Assembly: GCA_903970445.1 (NCBI GenBank)
Contig: CAJCIP010000010.1
Location: 1 to 33,527, forward strand
From: Verrucomicrobia bacterium Tous-C9LFEB
Lineage (GTDB): Bacteria > Acidobacteriota > Terriglobia > Terriglobales > Acidobacteriaceae
Direction of reading: 5' to 3'
DNA: 33,527 bases
Shown here: piece after piece, positions 15,563 through 24,641 of the stretch
How positions within the stretch are numbered: position 1 is the first letter of the stretch
Layout: each line of letters starts with the position of its first letter
Made by a program: the position numbers and the translations under genes
Notes under the pieces: generated by a model
The model's database searches: none
What the model saw: the letters and a program-made list of their open reading frames with translations, nothing else
Told to the model about the DNA's origin: nothing

Positions 15563-16858
15563 CTACTCGCGATTTTCCGGCAGATATAGCCGTTCCTGCG
15601 CTGCATCGTAATCAATCAGCTGCGCGTACCGAGCCCAATCCACCAGCGTCTCGAATTGGCGAAGCGCCTCTGAATCGGAGTAATGCTCATCGAGAATGTC
15701 GAGCACAAACTCGCGGCTAATCTGTCCGTCCTTTTTGTTCTTGAGCATCGCCAGCACGATGCCAACCAGCGGAATGTTTTGCAGTAGCTGCTCTTTGAAG
15801 ATGTGGTGGCTGCGATGCATCTGCGCATTGGCGAACTCTCGCCCGATGTCGGTCAGGCTGACGTCTCCTCGTTCCACCTTCGCGAAGCGGAGCATCCCAG
15901 CCGCATCCACTGCCGGCATCAGGTCGTCCACCTCAAGGCGCAGATCGTCCGCAAGCGCAGGAAGATCCTCCTTGCCGCCGCGCCCATCAAGAATCTCAAG
16001 AAGACCGCTGATGCCACCCGCCCGCGCATGCGGAAGCATGACGAAGCGAGAGTCTTTGCTCGCCGGTACAGCTTCGCCGACAACGGCTCGCGGATTTGTC
16101 ATCACCGTGTACACATGATCCACCAACGCTTTGAACCTTGGCGCGTTCTTATCGCGCGGACGAGGCATGTCAACGGACAGCTGCCCGCGAATGATCCCTG
16201 GATTCGCACCCAGAATGATGATGCGATCGGCGAGCAGAACCGCTTCCTCGATGTTGTGTGTCACCACGACGATGCTCTTTGCAGGGAACGATCCTCTCTC
16301 CCAGAGATCGCCGATTTCACCACGAAGATTTTCAGCGGTAAGCACGTCCAGGGCGCTGAAAGGTTCATCCATCATCAGCACATTGGGCCTAATTACGAAC
16401 GCGCGTGCGAAGCCGACACGCTGCCTCATCCCGCCGGAAAGTTCCTTCGGATACGCACCCGCAAAACCCTCGAGGCCGACCATGCTCAGCGCGGCGACCG
16501 CTTGCTTCTCTGCCTCTCCACGCTCGACGCCACGCGCGATCAAACCGAGTTCGGTGTTCCCCTGAACAGTGAGCCACGGCAGCAGCGCGAAGCTTTGAAA
16601 GACCATCGCCACATCCGGGTTCGGTCCTTTGAGTTCTTCGCCGTTCCGGCGAACGGCGCCTTCGCTTGGCTGGATAAGGCCCGCGAGGATGCGAAGCAGC
16701 GTGCTCTTGCCGGAACCGCTGCGGCCCAGCAACGCAACGACCTCTCCCGTTCTCACCTGCAGCGAGACATTCTCCAGTACGGTCTGCGTTCCTCCGGCCG
16801 GCAGAGGAAATGTCTTGCTGATGCCCTCGCCTTCGAGCAGGGCTGTTCCGTCTTCCAT
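15563..16858 (-). CDS. ABC transporter ATP-binding protein with AAA-associated C-terminal domain
   Basis: From ATG 16858 the protein has 431 residues. The nucleotide-binding domain (about 1-255) carries Walker A GRSGSGKST, Q-loop VFQSFALLPW, signature LSGGMRQRV, Walker B VLMMDEPFSALD and the H-switch VVTHNIEEA, closest in style to nitrate/sulfonate/taurine transporters (NrtD, SsuB, TauB). The C-terminal 150 residues (LLEILDGRGGKEDLPALADD to LYLPENRE) match the AAA-associated C-terminal domain found on a subset of these ATPases, probably regulatory. The start is fixed by AGGAGGGG just before the ATG; the frame is open further upstream but would run into the permease gene. It is second in the operon, 8 nt after the permease. 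The 187-nt gap on its far side holds a small hairpin near 15490 and no gene. Confidence 0.9.
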   Translation of the reverse strand: MEDGTALLEGEGISKTFPLPAGGTQTVLENVSLQVRTGEVVALLGRSGSGKSTLLRILAGLIQPSEGAVRRNGEELKGPNPDVAMVFQSFALLPWLTVQGNTELGLIARGVERGEAEKQAVAALSMVGLEGFAGAYPKELSGGMRQRVGFARAFVIRPNVLMMDEPFSALDVLTAENLRGEIGDLWERGSFPAKSIVVVTHNIEEAVLLADRIIILGANPGIIRGQLSVDMPRPRDKNAPRFKALVDHVYTVMTNPRAVVGEAVPASKDSRFVMLPHARAGGISGLLEILDGRGGKEDLPALADDLRLEVDDLMPAVDAAGMLRFAKVERGDVSLTDIGREFANAQMHRSHHIFKEQLLQNIPLVGIVLAMLKNKKDGQISREFVLDILDEHYSDSEALRQFETLVDWARYAQLIDYDAAQERLYLPENRE

Positions 16859-16866
16859 GTCCCCTC

Positions 16867-18615
16867 CTATCCAACCTGGTAGCGCCGCTGTGCGAGGTCG
16901 TAGAGCGGCCTCCACACTGTGCGATTCACGCCGACAACAAAAATGCTCATCAGCCCCACGCCAAGAACGATGCGAGGCCAGTCACCTTTGCCCGTTGCAT
17001 CCGCGATGTACGCTCCGAGCCCCGATGCCTTCAGCGTTGTGTTCCCCCACGACACAAGCTCCGAGACGATGCTCGCGTTCCACGCGCCGCCGCTCGCTGT
17101 CACTGCGCCCGTCACCCACGCGCCGAAAATGCTCGGTCCCAAGAGGTAACGCCACTTTTGCCATCCGCGCAGACCAAGGCATGTCGCCATTTCGCGCAGG
17201 TCGTTGGGAATCGCCTGTGCTCCACCGATCACGTTGAACAGCAGATACCACTGCGCGCCGAGCGCCATGAGCAGCATGCTTCCCCAGTTGAGGCTGACGC
17301 CCAGCTTGATGAATCCCAGCGTCGCAAATGGAAATAAAAAGTTCGCCGGAAACGACGCGGCCACCTGCACCAGCGGCTGCGTAATGCGCGAGAGCCGCGG
17401 ACTGAGCCCGATAGCCACGCCGATCGGCGTCCACACCACCGTGCTGAAGATGATCAGCGCGATCACCCGGGCAGCGGTGAGCATTCCCAGCCATGCGGCG
17501 TGCAGCACCTCCCTGTGCCCCACCGCGTGCAGCACGAAGTGAACCGAGGCCGCTGCAAGAGAGATCGTGATCAGAACCATGACGATGTTGAACGCAAGGT
17601 CGTTGCGCTTGGAGCCTTGCACAACTTCAACTTCTTTCGGCGCGGCAGTACGCGCCGAAAGCCAGCGATCGACAGCCTGCCACCATGGAGCAACGAAGGC
17701 GCCGACTTTCTCCGGCAGCGTGGAGACGCGCCAGAGATCGACCACCCAGAAGCGTCGTTCTTCCCCTGCGCTGAGTTCGAGCTTGTAGCGGTCCGCCATC
17801 GTCACCAGCGGCTTCCAGAAAAGCTGATCGATCAGCAGAATCAGCAGGATCATCGTGCCAATTGCCCATGCGAGGGCATGCATGTCCCTTGCTGCGACTG
17901 CCGTTGCAACGTAAGAACCAAGGCCCGGCAACGTGTACTGGTGGTTCAGAACGCTGATGGATTCGCTGGCTGCAAGAAAGAACCATCCGCCGCCGAAGCT
18001 CATCATGCCGTTCCACACCAGGCCAATCGCCGAGGACGGAAGTTCCAGGCGAGTGAAGCGCTCCCACGCTGACAACTGGTAAAGCGAGGCCATCTCATCC
18101 ATCTCGTGCGGCACGGTGCGCAACGACTGGTAGAAGGAGAACGTCATGTTCCACGCCTGCCCGGTGAAGATGGCGAAGATCGACGCAGCCTCGAGCCCCA
18201 GCAAGCTTCCCCGAAACAGCACGATGAACGCCGTCACTGTGACCGACAGAAAGCCAAGCACCGGCACGGATTGCAGGATGTCCAGCAGCGGCACGAGAAT
18301 GCGTTCCGCCCGCGCGCTTCTTGCGGCGGCATACCCGTACACAAATGTGAAGAGCGTCGAGAACACCAGTGCAATGAACATGCGCAACGTGGATCGCGCA
18401 GCGTAGTTCGGCAGGTTACGTGGATCGAGACTGATTTGCGGAATGATGTCCGGCGGATGAAACCTGACAAACGATTCCGATCCCACCCGCGCGATCAGGC
18501 AGAGGAGCGCAAGCGTACCCAGCCCGACCGCAAGGTCAGCAGGACGCACGGAAGACGTAAGCCTCGACCGCAGCCGTTCGCTCGCTCCCCATATCGGTGT
18601 GCGCAGTATGGCCAC
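16867..18615 (-). CDS. ABC transporter permease, two fused BPD domains
   Basis: A 582-residue inner-membrane protein made of two binding-protein-dependent permease halves (about residues 65-275 and 370-575), joined by a cytoplasmic linker of roughly 100 residues. Each half has about six helices and an EAA-like loop near DEMASLYQLSAWERFTRLEL and REMATCLGLRGWQKWRYLLG, the ATPase contact in this superfamily. The loops keep the L-G pattern of the nitrate/sulfonate/taurine class. A single fused permease would pair with a dimer of the ATPase. The start is GTG 18615, with AGGAAAGTGAG upstream. No substrate-binding protein gene is found on either side, so the substrate is unknown. Confidence 0.88.
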   Translation of the reverse strand: MAILRTPIWGASERLRSRLTSSVRPADLAVGLGTLALLCLIARVGSESFVRFHPPDIIPQISLDPRNLPNYAARSTLRMFIALVFSTLFTFVYGYAAARSARAERILVPLLDILQSVPVLGFLSVTVTAFIVLFRGSLLGLEAASIFAIFTGQAWNMTFSFYQSLRTVPHEMDEMASLYQLSAWERFTRLELPSSAIGLVWNGMMSFGGGWFFLAASESISVLNHQYTLPGLGSYVATAVAARDMHALAWAIGTMILLILLIDQLFWKPLVTMADRYKLELSAGEERRFWVVDLWRVSTLPEKVGAFVAPWWQAVDRWLSARTAAPKEVEVVQGSKRNDLAFNIVMVLITISLAAASVHFVLHAVGHREVLHAAWLGMLTAARVIALIIFSTVVWTPIGVAIGLSPRLSRITQPLVQVAASFPANFLFPFATLGFIKLGVSLNWGSMLLMALGAQWYLLFNVIGGAQAIPNDLREMATCLGLRGWQKWRYLLGPSIFGAWVTGAVTASGGAWNASIVSELVSWGNTTLKASGLGAYIADATGKGDWPRIVLGVGLMSIFVVGVNRTVWRPLYDLAQRRYQVG

Positions 18616-18676
18616 GTGTATCTCACTTTCCTATGAGTCGATATGGGCCGCATGAACGCGGTCGTGAGTGAAGCTG

Positions 18677-19036
18677 TCAGCTCTTCCAGAGCGTCATGAT
18701 CAAACCGCCAACGGCAACAAACGCTCCGCCAAGATAGATAGGCTTGGTGGGAGACTGATGAAATTGGAGCTTGGCGACAACCTGCGCGACGAAGAAGAAC
18801 AACACAACGTAGATGCCGAGGAGTTTGCCGAAATCGATTCTAGATGAGTTGAGGAATAAGCTGTAGCAAACGAGCACAATCGTTCCCGCAACGAACCAGC
18901 CGATCTGCTTTGCTCCGGAGGAGTGACGCAAACCAGCTTGAAAGCAGGCGTCTCCCTGAACCTCAAGGTACGCCGCGGCGGCGAGCACGGCGAAAGCTCC
19001 GAATGGCGAAGAGACAATCTGGCTGAGTTGAAACAA
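18677..19036 (-). CDS. Small four-helix membrane protein, DMT/SMR-like
   Basis: From TTG 19036 the protein has 119 residues and four hydrophobic segments: GAFAVLAAAAYLEVQGDACF, IGWFVAGTIVLVCYSLFL, LLGIYVVLFFFVAQVVAKL and PIYLGGAFVAVGGLIMTLW. The layout, with Glu in the first helix and the last-helix pattern PIYLGGAFVAVGG, resembles small drug/metabolite transporters. The TTG at 19036 is preferred because GGAG lies 7 nt upstream. The longer TTG at 19063 has no ribosome-binding site. There is no in-frame ATG before the last helix. It ends 61 nt before the ABC permease on the same strand and may belong to that operon. Confidence 0.6.
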   Translation of the reverse strand: MFQLSQIVSSPFGAFAVLAAAAYLEVQGDACFQAGLRHSSGAKQIGWFVAGTIVLVCYSLFLNSSRIDFGKLLGIYVVLFFFVAQVVAKLQFHQSPTKPIYLGGAFVAVGGLIMTLWKS

Positions 19037-19208
19037 AAGGCGACTCCACTTAGGACAACGCAAGAGAAGCGCGTTGCCATAAGGCTATCGAAGATCGCAT
19101 AAAGAAAGAGTAAGACGAGCGAAAGAAAGGGCCGGCGAAGCCATGCCTAGCTGTTGGGCCACTCTACAAACTGCCTTCCCGACCCAGGCCGCAAGCCCTC
19201 TTAGCCTT

Positions 19209-19361
19209 GTCATCTCGACCGCAGCCGTAACGTTCACTTATCCCTGTCATCTCGACCTAAGCCGTAACGTCCTCGTATCCTTGTCATCTCGACCTAAGCC
19301 GTAACGTCCTCGTATCCCTGTCATCTCGACCTAAGCCGCGAAGCGGCGCAGTGGAGAGACC
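19209..19361. repeat. 37-bp tandem repeat of the GTCATCTCGACC family
   Basis: GTCATCTCGACC begins at 19209, 19246, 19283 and 19320, an exact 37-nt period. The unit is GTCATCTCGACCTAAGCCGT plus AACGTCCTCGTATCCCT. Units 2 and 3 are nearly identical, unit 1 differs at several positions, and unit 4 switches after CTAAGCC into the common ending GCGAAGCGGCGCAGTGGAGA. It is the main content of the 380-nt space between the small membrane protein and the VWFA-related gene; the rest (19037-19208) shows nothing I can name. Confidence 0.85.
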
Positions 19362-19416
19362 CCTGTCTTCTTCGCAGAACACCGGCATGCCACGCACACC
19401 GCGTCCTCGAACCAAG

Positions 19417-20451
19417 CTACTGCTCCGCGTAATACCCACCACGCGTTCGAAGCTCAACTCCCGGCTTATCCACACGGGCCTCGATGCGGTGGTAAGGCTT
19501 GTCACTACCGGAATCTGCACGTGCCAGCCGCACCTCATACCACGAGTCCGCATCGCGCAGGCAACGTGTCATCATGCTCGCGACGTCCGTGCTGCCTTGC
19601 AGTGCAAGGCCTCCACTCTGCTCCGCCAACACCTGCAGAGCCAGATTGCCCAGCTGCGCGTCCTGCGGCTTCTCCACTCCCTTGGTGAACTCCTTGTAGT
19701 AATTGGCCTGCAGCAGATCTTCGGAAGCGCCAAGCGGATTCAGTGCATAAAGCGTTACATTCGAGCTCCGCAGTTCATTCGAGATCTGCATGATGTTGCC
19801 GAAAATCTGCCTGTGCTGCTTGCTATCCAGTTCCTCTCGCGGGCCCGAGAGCAGCGGCCATCCAGGCGATACCCACAGAAGAAACTTCCGTCCTGGAATC
19901 GTTGCGGCGTACTTAGACAGCGTGCCTAAAGCGGTAGCGGAAACGTTGAAGCGCTCACTCGCGCCCCAGAAACCTGCGGCCCGCGTAATAGCCCTCAATC
20001 CGATGTCTTGCTTCGCAAGCCCGGCCGCGAGAGCGTTACCGTCCTGCGAAAAGTCTCTCTGAGACTCAACACCCGTATCCGTCAGGACTGCGATGCTCGT
20101 CGGCACAGCCAACTTACCGCCGTTGGAGCGAAGGAACTTCAGCACCTGATCACGCTCATAGGCCAGCTCGGTATATCGAACGTTTACCGAATCCAGCAGA
20201 ATGATCGCGTGTACCGGCTCCGTCGCCGGAGTCTGTTGCTTCACCGACACAATGCTCGCGCCTGTGCGGTTATCCAGCACGCTGAAGTCTGCTTGCGTCA
20301 ATCCGCTTACCGGCTGACCCGCCGCCGTAACCTGCACGTTTAACCGGATCTCAGGTTCTGGATTGGCGCTCTGTTGTATGGGCGTTTGTGCGCTTGCCGG
20401 CAACACGCAATAGCAAAGCAAACTCAACAGCAAAGATTTCGCAACGGGCAT
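19417..20451 (-). CDS. Secreted VWFA-related protein (acidobacterial family)
   Basis: From ATG 20451 the protein has 344 residues. A signal peptide (MPVAKSLLLSLLCYCVLPAS, then AQT) leads into LNVQVTAAGQPVSGLTQADF followed by SVLDN, the start of the acidobacterial VWFA-related domain (TIGR03436-like). A von Willebrand A-like core follows, with strand HAIILLDSVN in the MIDAS position. The canonical DxSxS is replaced by DSVNV, as is common in this family, so classical metal-dependent adhesion is doubtful. The C-terminal segment (YYKEFTKGVE, SGGLALQGS, RIEARVDKPGVELRTR) is typical. It is probably periplasmic or surface-exposed with unknown ligand. GGAGG 5 nt before 20451 decides the start over the longer frame. 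It is divergent from the propeller gene. Confidence 0.88.
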   Translation of the reverse strand: MPVAKSLLLSLLCYCVLPASAQTPIQQSANPEPEIRLNVQVTAAGQPVSGLTQADFSVLDNRTGASIVSVKQQTPATEPVHAIILLDSVNVRYTELAYERDQVLKFLRSNGGKLAVPTSIAVLTDTGVESQRDFSQDGNALAAGLAKQDIGLRAITRAAGFWGASERFNVSATALGTLSKYAATIPGRKFLLWVSPGWPLLSGPREELDSKQHRQIFGNIMQISNELRSSNVTLYALNPLGASEDLLQANYYKEFTKGVEKPQDAQLGNLALQVLAEQSGGLALQGSTDVASMMTRCLRDADSWYEVRLARADSGSDKPYHRIEARVDKPGVELRTRGGYYAEQ

Positions 20452-20610
20452 AACCGCCTCCCTGGCCATCTATGAGATGCAAGAGAAGAAGGGCAAAGCA
20501 GGCGTTTACGACGATGGCACGAGCGACTGCCTCGATTGGCTCAAGCAAGGCGATAAGACTCTGGGCCTGATAATGACCAGCAGCTACTTTGTTCACGCGC
20601 CGGAGACATC

Positions 20611-21642
20611 ATGCTTACCTTCCGTAGTCGTACCATCCGTCGCTGCGCGATCTCGCTGGCAGCGGTCATCACGATCTCCGCCCCTGCCCAACAGCCGTAC
20701 CAGATTGTCGATCATTGGAGCATCGGCGGCACGGGTGGGTGGGATTACCTGCTGGCGGATTCTGCCGCCCACCTGATTTACATCACGCATGGTCCGCGAG
20801 TAGAGGTTGTCGATTCTTCTTCCGGCAAGGTCGTTGCTGCGATCACGGGGATGAAGGGCACGCACGGCGTCGCGCTCGACGATACCGGAAAATACGGTTA
20901 CATCAGCGACGGCGGCAGCAATAGCGTCGTTGTCTTCGATCGCCACAACTTTCAGACCGTCACTACGGTTCCGGCGGGCACGAACCCCGACGGCATTGTC
21001 TTCGACCCTACCACGAAAACCGTCTGGGCATTCAACGGCCGCAGCAAGAACGTCACCGTCATCGACACGGCGACCAATCAGGCGGTCGCCACACTCGATG
21101 TTCCCGGCAAGCCTGAGTTCCCAGTAGCGGACGGGCGCGGCTCGGTCTACGACAACATCGAAAGCGCCAACGAGATCGTGCGCTTCGATGCGCGCACGAA
21201 GACGCTCACGGCAACGTGGAAGCTGACCGACTGCGATTCACCCTCAGGTTTAGCCATCGACCGTGCGCATCATCGCCTGTTCGCCGTGTGCGATGGCACG
21301 AAGATGGCCGTGCTGGATGCCGACACCGGCAAGCAGATCGCATCGGCCGATATCGGCGACGGCCCCGACGCTGCGAGCTTCAGCACGAAGCGCCAACTCG
21401 CCTTCAGCTCAAACGGTGAAGGCACGCTGAGCGTTGTCGATGCGGCACATGGTTACAGGACCATTCAGAATCTGCCGACAGCCCGCGGCGCACGGACCAT
21501 GACCTACGACGACACGACAGATCGCGTCTACCTCGTGACTGCGCAGTTCGCACCCGTGCCCGCGCCCACTGCGCAGGCACCGCATCCGCGCCCATCCGCA
21601 TTGCCGGACACGTTCCAGGTCATCGTCGTCGGCCGGAAGTGA
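20611..21642 (+). CDS. Secreted YncE-like beta-propeller protein
   Basis: A 343-residue protein with an N-terminal signal peptide (RRCAISLAAVITISAPAQ) and a seven-bladed propeller of the YncE/surface-layer kind. Blade repeats are visible as GKVVAAITGMKGTHGVALDD, TVTTVPAGTNPDGIVFDP, NQAVATLDVPGKPEF, DCDSPSGLAIDRAHHRLFAV and GKQIASADIGDGPDAASFST, each ending near an xVxVxD strand. Related proteins act as periplasmic binding scaffolds; no heme ligands or catalytic residues of cytochrome cd1 are evident. GGAG lies 5 nt before the ATG. The start faces that of the VWFA-related gene across 159 nt, where promoters for both must lie, but I could not assign them. Role unknown. Confidence 0.85.
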   Translation: MLTFRSRTIRRCAISLAAVITISAPAQQPYQIVDHWSIGGTGGWDYLLADSAAHLIYITHGPRVEVVDSSSGKVVAAITGMKGTHGVALDDTGKYGYISDGGSNSVVVFDRHNFQTVTTVPAGTNPDGIVFDPTTKTVWAFNGRSKNVTVIDTATNQAVATLDVPGKPEFPVADGRGSVYDNIESANEIVRFDARTKTLTATWKLTDCDSPSGLAIDRAHHRLFAVCDGTKMAVLDADTGKQIASADIGDGPDAASFSTKRQLAFSSNGEGTLSVVDAAHGYRTIQNLPTARGARTMTYDDTTDRVYLVTAQFAPVPAPTAQAPHPRPSALPDTFQVIVVGRK

Positions 21643-21680
21643 GCATGCATCAGCCGAGTCCTACGCTGCCGTCGCGTTTG

Positions 21681-22775
21681 CTACGGCTTGCTCTCATCCG
21701 GAAGCTTCTGCTCGACCTGTGGCGTGACCGCCTGCTTCGGGCCAAGCAGAACCTGCAGGCCGACGTACGCGATCCAACTCGGCTGACTATTGCTGGCGTT
21801 GACGGCCTGAAAACTTCGTCCGCCCATCAGCAGCAGATTCAGTGTCTTTGCTTTGTTCAGCGACTGCCGTCCGCCCAGGCCCAGGGTCGTCTCGCGCTGC
21901 TTTGGATTGCCCGTGGCAAACTGTCCAAACCCGCGTCCCGCAGCCACGCGGTTCGCGTCCTGCTGATCGTAGAGCTCGACGTAGGCTTCGGTACGGTCGG
22001 TGAACTCGTGACCGGCCAGCAGCCCGCGACTCCAGCTTTGCGCGACGGCCTGGTTGCCGAAGTTATAGCCAACCTCGCCATCGAAGCGTATCGGCCCTGC
22101 ACGCGCATTCACTTCCAGCGGCAGAAAGAAGCTCGGTCCCGGAGCGACCAGACCGCGCGGCACTGCTCGCGTCGGATTATCCAGGAACAATTGCGGATAG
22201 GTAGAGACGCTGAGGTTTACGACCGGTTCCGCAGCATCCTCCGCGCCGGGTGAGTCGCCCGACGCCTGCGCAGGTTCCGTTGCGCCGGCAGTGGTGTGAT
22301 GCAACACGGCAAGCAGGCCGGTGCCGAAGCGATTCTTCAACCACCCATCGTTGGGATGATGCTCATAGAAGCGCCATTTGATGCCGAGCAGGCTCTCACC
22401 CAGACCCCCGATAACCTGCCCCGCTTCCGCAGGATCGGCGCCACTCGCAGCCTGAGGCCGCGTCTCTTCGATCGCAATGGGAATTTCGTACTTCAGCTGG
22501 ATGCGATCACCGAGACCGTAATTGATGTCGAAGTCCGGCACCTGGTACGCGCCGGCAGAAGGATTGCGATCGCCAATAAACCCAAAGTTGATTTCCCAGT
22601 GCTGGTTGCCCGGAGTTTCCGGATCGTCCGTCCGGAACGGCGGCCCACCCTGCGCGTGAGCCGCGACACTCACCACAACCAGCGCAGCAAATATCAAGCT
22701 GCGGCCCCACGTGCAGGAACGGTGACGACATCCGTTGCGTGAATCGCAAATAGCCTGCGGAGAATGCGAAATCAT
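21681..22775 (-). CDS. Putative outer-membrane beta-barrel protein
   Basis: A 364-residue protein with a signal peptide preceded by an unusually long, cysteine- and arginine-rich N-terminus (hydrophobic core LIFAALVVVSVAAHAQ at about residues 27-42). The mature part starts GGPPFRTDDPETPGNQHWEI and continues with amphipathic strands (DFDINYGLGDRIQLKYEIPI, GGLGESLLGIKWRFYEH, FDGEVGYNFGN, TEAYVELYDQQ). This matches transporter/porin-like barrels of the Phenol_MetA_deg (COG4313) type. A shorter form from TTG 22697 would give a normal signal peptide, but neither start has a convincing ribosome-binding site. It converges with the propeller gene, with 38 nt between stops. Substrate unknown. Confidence 0.7.
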   Translation of the reverse strand: MISHSPQAICDSRNGCRHRSCTWGRSLIFAALVVVSVAAHAQGGPPFRTDDPETPGNQHWEINFGFIGDRNPSAGAYQVPDFDINYGLGDRIQLKYEIPIAIEETRPQAASGADPAEAGQVIGGLGESLLGIKWRFYEHHPNDGWLKNRFGTGLLAVLHHTTAGATEPAQASGDSPGAEDAAEPVVNLSVSTYPQLFLDNPTRAVPRGLVAPGPSFFLPLEVNARAGPIRFDGEVGYNFGNQAVAQSWSRGLLAGHEFTDRTEAYVELYDQQDANRVAAGRGFGQFATGNPKQRETTLGLGGRQSLNKAKTLNLLLMGGRSFQAVNASNSQPSWIAYVGLQVLLGPKQAVTPQVEQKLPDESKP

Positions 22776-23087
22776 CCAGTATCAGTATCGTTTGATTCCT
22801 CTTGTCGCGTCAGCCGTCTGAGGAACTGGACTCCACCGCAAAACATAGAACGGACACGAGTCGCCTCAACTTTCCACAACCCTCCTCGCCGCATTCTTCT
22901 CCATCCAAACTCGCGCTGCGTCAGAAGACAGACATTCCTTGCGAAGAACATATGTCACGCGAATCTTTGAGCATCAGCGTTCAGTTTTTGCTACCAACCA
23001 CCGACCGCTCGATGTTAGAAAAGGTATGCTGCACGGGCTCAAGAACTATGTTTCAGAATCAGTTGAAGTCATATTTTCCGGAGCTTG
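22776..23087. other. 312-nt gap between divergent genes, no gene seen
   Basis: This spacer lies between the divergent barrel gene and the OmpA-like gene and must contain promoters for both. It is lower in GC than the flanking genes and has AT-rich patches near 22940-23070, but no -35/-10 pair of good quality. An ORF starting at 22802 crosses it and runs into the OmpA-like gene in another frame. Its composition and lack of any family signature argue against it. Confidence 0.5.
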
Positions 23088-24629
23088 ATGAGCAGCGAGA
23101 ACGGCAGCGTACGGGAAGGAACGGATGGCGGAGTTTCAGCGACACACCCGTCGTCAGCGCTTCCGCCAATACTTGTAGGGCCCTCCACAGAAAACCAATT
23201 CAACACGGTGCGGATGCCGCTCATCCCTGTCGCGTGCTGGCGAGTGGACCACATCCGCTTTGCCTTCGACTCATCGTTTGTAGGCTCGGACCCAACATCG
23301 GACAATCCAGATGACATCCGCGCCGAGCTGAGCCACCTCGCTGACCTGGTCAAGGACCACGCTGGATGTCCTCTCTCTGTGTTCGGTCACGCCGACCCGG
23401 TCGGGCAGGACGACTATAACAAGTCGCTGAGCGGGCGAAGAGCCTCGTCGATCTACGCCCTCCTTATCTACAACGCGGACCAGGGCAAGGCAACAGGAAT
23501 CTGGAGTAGCATCGCCGCGCAGGAAGGCTGGGGCAGCAAGCAGGCGCAGATGATGCAGGACTTCACCGGGCTCCCGCCTGGAACCCCGGTGTCCACGCTG
23601 ATGAGCGAATACATGAAGAAGCTCAGCTCCGCAGGGCCTCAACTCTCCCCACAGGACTTCCTTGCGCGGGGCGCTGATTCCGGCGGCAAAGGCGACTACC
23701 AAGGCTGCGGCGAGTTCAATCCAGTGCTCATCTTCTCAGCCCAGCGCCAGGCAGAGTTCGACGCTGCGGAGAGCAATAAGGACGATGTCGTTCTGCAAGA
23801 TCGCGATGATGAAAATGCGCCGAATCGCCGCGTCGTCGTGCTGCTCTTCAGGAAAGGAAGCCGTGTCGACCCCGCGAAGTGGCCCTGCCCGCGCGTCACC
23901 GAAGGCACCGAGGGCTGCCGGCGCAGATTCTGGGCAGATGGCGACGACCGGCGCAATAGGCAGCTTCCAACGGATCAGCGAACCTTTGGAGCCACGCAGG
24001 ACACCTTCGCCTGCAGGTTCTATCAACGCTTGTCGGCGAAGTCGCCTTGCGAATCAACTCTCGACACATACTTCATCCGGCTGTTCGACCGCAAGGTTGA
24101 TCCCTTGCCCTTCGCGCCGTGGGTGGTTGAAGCGAACTACCCTCGTCGCGGCCGCGCAGACCAGGATGGGTTTCTTCAGGTGCGCGACCTGGTTGTGCCT
24201 ACTGAAATCACTGTGAAGTGGAACACTCCTCAGCCAGGCGACACTGCGGCCTCACCCCGGCCCGGGCTCGCAGACACCTTCGAGTTCGAGATGAAGATTT
24301 TCGTCGACATACCCGATCTGAGCGACGCCGCCGCCCATGAACGGCTCAACAATCTTGGCTATGACTTCGACAGTGATGAGAACAATGTCAGGTCCTTTCA
24401 GGCGGACTATCAGTCGAGATTCCCCGATATACAACCGTCGGGTCAGCTCGACGACCCCACAAAGAAAGCTTTGGCGGAGGTTCACGATGATTGCGATCCG
24501 CAGCCCAGGAAACAATTGTCCGTGGAAGTGCTGACTCTAACGGGCACGGAAGATGACTCTACTGAAATGCCGGAGGGCACCGGCCAGGGCTGTGGCATCG
24601 GCTCGACCGGAGATGACGACGCAGCTTAG
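23088..24629 (+). CDS. OmpA-like / peptidoglycan-binding multi-domain protein of the effector island
   Basis: From ATG 23088 (GGAG 4 nt upstream) the protein has 513 residues. After about 50 disordered residues comes an OmpA C-terminal-like domain (about 52-128): IRFAFDSSFVG, then LSVFGHADPVGQDDYNKSLS followed by GRRASS, which keeps the Asn/Leu-Ser/Arg-Ala peptidoglycan-binding pattern. A second piece at about 190-255 (NPVLIFSAQRQ to RRVVVLLFRKGS) may complete the fold. A cysteine-bearing segment (FACRFYQRLSAKSPC) and a transthyretin-like beta unit (YFIRLFDRKVDPLPFAPWVV) follow. A peptidoglycan-binding repeat lies near 413-470 (ERLNNLGYDFDSDENN, TKKALAEVHDDC). There is no signal peptide, fitting export by an injection apparatus or a cytoplasmic assembly role. 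It is first in a two-gene operon with the peptidase-like gene, 12 nt downstream. Confidence 0.8.
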   Translation: MSSENGSVREGTDGGVSATHPSSALPPILVGPSTENQFNTVRMPLIPVACWRVDHIRFAFDSSFVGSDPTSDNPDDIRAELSHLADLVKDHAGCPLSVFGHADPVGQDDYNKSLSGRRASSIYALLIYNADQGKATGIWSSIAAQEGWGSKQAQMMQDFTGLPPGTPVSTLMSEYMKKLSSAGPQLSPQDFLARGADSGGKGDYQGCGEFNPVLIFSAQRQAEFDAAESNKDDVVLQDRDDENAPNRRVVVLLFRKGSRVDPAKWPCPRVTEGTEGCRRRFWADGDDRRNRQLPTDQRTFGATQDTFACRFYQRLSAKSPCESTLDTYFIRLFDRKVDPLPFAPWVVEANYPRRGRADQDGFLQVRDLVVPTEITVKWNTPQPGDTAASPRPGLADTFEFEMKIFVDIPDLSDAAAHERLNNLGYDFDSDENNVRSFQADYQSRFPDIQPSGQLDDPTKKALAEVHDDCDPQPRKQLSVEVLTLTGTEDDSTEMPEGTGQGCGIGSTGDDDAA

Positions 24630-24641
24630 GAGGCTTGCTAG

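Noticed and set aside
15803-16882. Plus-strand ORF of 359 codons opposite the ABC ATPase
   Set aside because: It is antisense to the Walker and signature motifs; a His/Arg-rich composition marks it as a shadow.
19209-19361. CRISPR array
   Set aside because: The 37-bp periodicity is a direct tandem repeat in which the whole unit repeats; there are no variable spacers between units and no cas genes nearby.
22802-23314. ORF of 170 codons in the spacer before the OmpA-like gene
   Set aside because: It extends into the OmpA-like gene in another frame, has no ribosome-binding site and shows no domain or membrane pattern.
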